The notes under the pieces: generated by a model | Told to the model about the DNA's origin: nothing | The model's input: the letters and a program-made list of their open reading frames with translations, nothing else | The model's database searches: none | Assembly (NCBI GenBank): GCA_031431235.1 | Contig: JANPDA010000236.1 | Location: forward strand, 1 to 6,241 | Source of the DNA: JANNSW01 sp031431235 | Lineage (GTDB): Bacteria > Pseudomonadota > Alphaproteobacteria > Rhizobiales > Hyphomicrobiaceae | Direction: 5' to 3' | DNA length: 6,241 bases | Position numbers and translations under genes: made by a program | Shown here: piece after piece, positions 5,289 through 6,241 of the stretch | Layout of the letters: the number at the start of each line of letters is the position of its first letter | How positions within the stretch are numbered: the first letter of the stretch is position 1

Positions 5289-6179
5289 GTGCCGCCAGTC
5301 GAATTGCTCGCCTTGGGGTCGGCCGTCTGCACGGCGCTGGCGGGCGCGGTGATGGCGAAGCTCTCGGGCCGGGTCCATCCGGTCGCCGCGACGCGCTGGA
5401 GCATGATTTTTGCCACCCTGATCGCGACCGCGGGTGCGCTCGTGGTCGGTGGCTTTGCGACGCTCGACCCGACCAGAGCGGGACTGCTGGCGCTATCGGG
5501 ATTCTTCGCCATCATCGTCGCGGGCCCCGGCTACTACACTGCGATCTTCTCGCTGGGAGCGCGCAGGGCGCTGCTCCTCTTCTCGCTGAATGCGCCGCTC
5601 TCGGTCCTGCTCGGCGTCCTCCTGCTCGGCGAGCGGCTGCGGTCCAACGAGCTGATGGGGATCGGCATCATCGTTGCCGGTGTCGCGCTCGCGGTGCTGT
5701 TCGGGGGACCTCGCGGCGTTGGCGTCGGGACAGGTCTCAGCGAGCGGGCGACCGCGGTCGGGGTTGCCGGCGGGCTGATCGCGGCGCTCGGGCAGGCGGC
5801 CGGCAACATCGCGGCGCAACCGGCCATGGCGGCCGGCGTCGAGCCGTTCACGGCCAATGTGGTGCGGGCGGGCGTCGCAGCGCTCGCGTTCTCAGCCCTG
5901 AGTCTGTTGCCGTTCGGCCGCCGCATGGGTGCCGAGCCGGTCGCGCGGCGTGATCTGGGCACCATTGCGCTCTCCGCCTTGATCGGCATGGGGGTCGGCA
6001 TGTCGATGATGCTGGCAGCACTCGCGGCCGGTCATGTGGGCGTCGTCTCGACACTCGCCGCCACCACGCCGGTCGCGATCCTGCCGATCGTCTGGTTCCA
6101 GACCGGTCGCGCGCCCGCCTGGCAAGCCTGGCTCGGGGCGGCGTTGGCGGTGGTGGGGACGGGGATGATTTTCTCGTAG
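5289..6179 (+). CDS. EamA/DMT-superfamily transporter
   Basis: A 296-residue inner-membrane protein (from GTG 5289) of the drug/metabolite transporter type, normal length for the family. It is built of two EamA repeats. Repeat 1 covers residues 4-138 and contains helices near 5-23, 32-55, 64-84, 92-112 and 120-138, including the characteristic LLLGERL at 111-117 at the end of the fourth helix. A glycine-rich polar linker follows at 139-155. Repeat 2 covers 156-296 with helices near 156-180, 187-208, 223-246, 249-270 and 277-295, ten in all. The matching GE motif in repeat 2 is replaced by QTGRAP (271-276), which is common in this family. Substrate cannot be told: members export amino acids, metabolites or drugs. 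It is transcribed away from the peptidase cassette and is probably unrelated housekeeping. The longer form from ATG 5229 cannot be excluded. Confidence 0.9.
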   Translation: MPPVELLALGSAVCTALAGAVMAKLSGRVHPVAATRWSMIFATLIATAGALVVGGFATLDPTRAGLLALSGFFAIIVAGPGYYTAIFSLGARRALLLFSLNAPLSVLLGVLLLGERLRSNELMGIGIIVAGVALAVLFGGPRGVGVGTGLSERATAVGVAGGLIAALGQAAGNIAAQPAMAAGVEPFTANVVRAGVAALAFSALSLLPFGRRMGAEPVARRDLGTIALSALIGMGVGMSMMLAALAAGHVGVVSTLAATTPVAILPIVWFQTGRAPAWQAWLGAALAVVGTGMIFS

Positions 6180-6241
6180 GCGGCCGATAGCAGCCGTCGG
6201 GACCTCGTGGGCTGGCTTCGTGGGTCTTTCCTCAACAGCCA
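6180..6241. other. Right-edge noncoding tail
   Basis: The last 62 bases follow the transporter stop codon. I see no clear hairpin plus T-run, RNA gene or convincing start of another gene in them. Confidence 0.5.

Overview
This is a GC-rich bacterial window with no rRNA or tRNA to place it. The gene style (GC-rich third codon positions, a GTG start with a strong Shine-Dalgarno, DMT-type transporter, trypsin-like proteases without signal peptides) suggests a proteobacterium, most likely an alphaproteobacterium. That is an inference, not a measurement.

Layout, left to right. Positions 1-124 hold the first 41 codons of a minus-strand gene whose product starts with a clear Sec signal peptide; the rest lies outside the window. 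Positions 125-428 are intergenic. They contain a 155-base element (220-374) that can fold into a four-way, cloverleaf-like structure. Positions 429-4339 hold a minus-strand cassette of three genes, read from high to low coordinates: a 215-residue unknown protein with a hydrophobic segment (3692-4339); a 394-residue trypsin/V8-fold serine peptidase (2399-3583); and a 638-residue protein with an alpha-helical, probably TPR/TRAFs-binding-like, N-terminal half and a second V8-fold peptidase domain at its C-terminus (429-2345). Positions 4340-5288 are about 950 bases without a convincing gene, but with a triple 15-base tandem repeat, several strong inverted repeats and one copy of a palindromic repeat. 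Positions 5289-6179 on the plus strand encode an EamA/DMT-family transporter.

How the parts may work together. Both peptidases keep an intact His-Asp-Ser triad and lack signal peptides, so they probably act in the cytoplasm. The short gap between them (53 bases), shared strand and shared fold point to co-expression. A cytosolic peptidase pair with a helical-repeat sensor-like domain and an uncharacterised small partner resembles the organisation of bacterial conflict or programmed-response loci that use trypsin-like effectors. This is the best candidate here for an undescribed system, but its role is inferred from architecture only.

A second theme is a palindromic repeat family (ATTCATT-spacer-AATGAAT, then 9 bases, then CACTAG). 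One copy covers the start codon and ribosome-binding site of the 394-residue peptidase gene, one overlaps the stop codon of the 215-residue gene, and one lies upstream of the transporter. Two copies show compensatory base changes in the stem.
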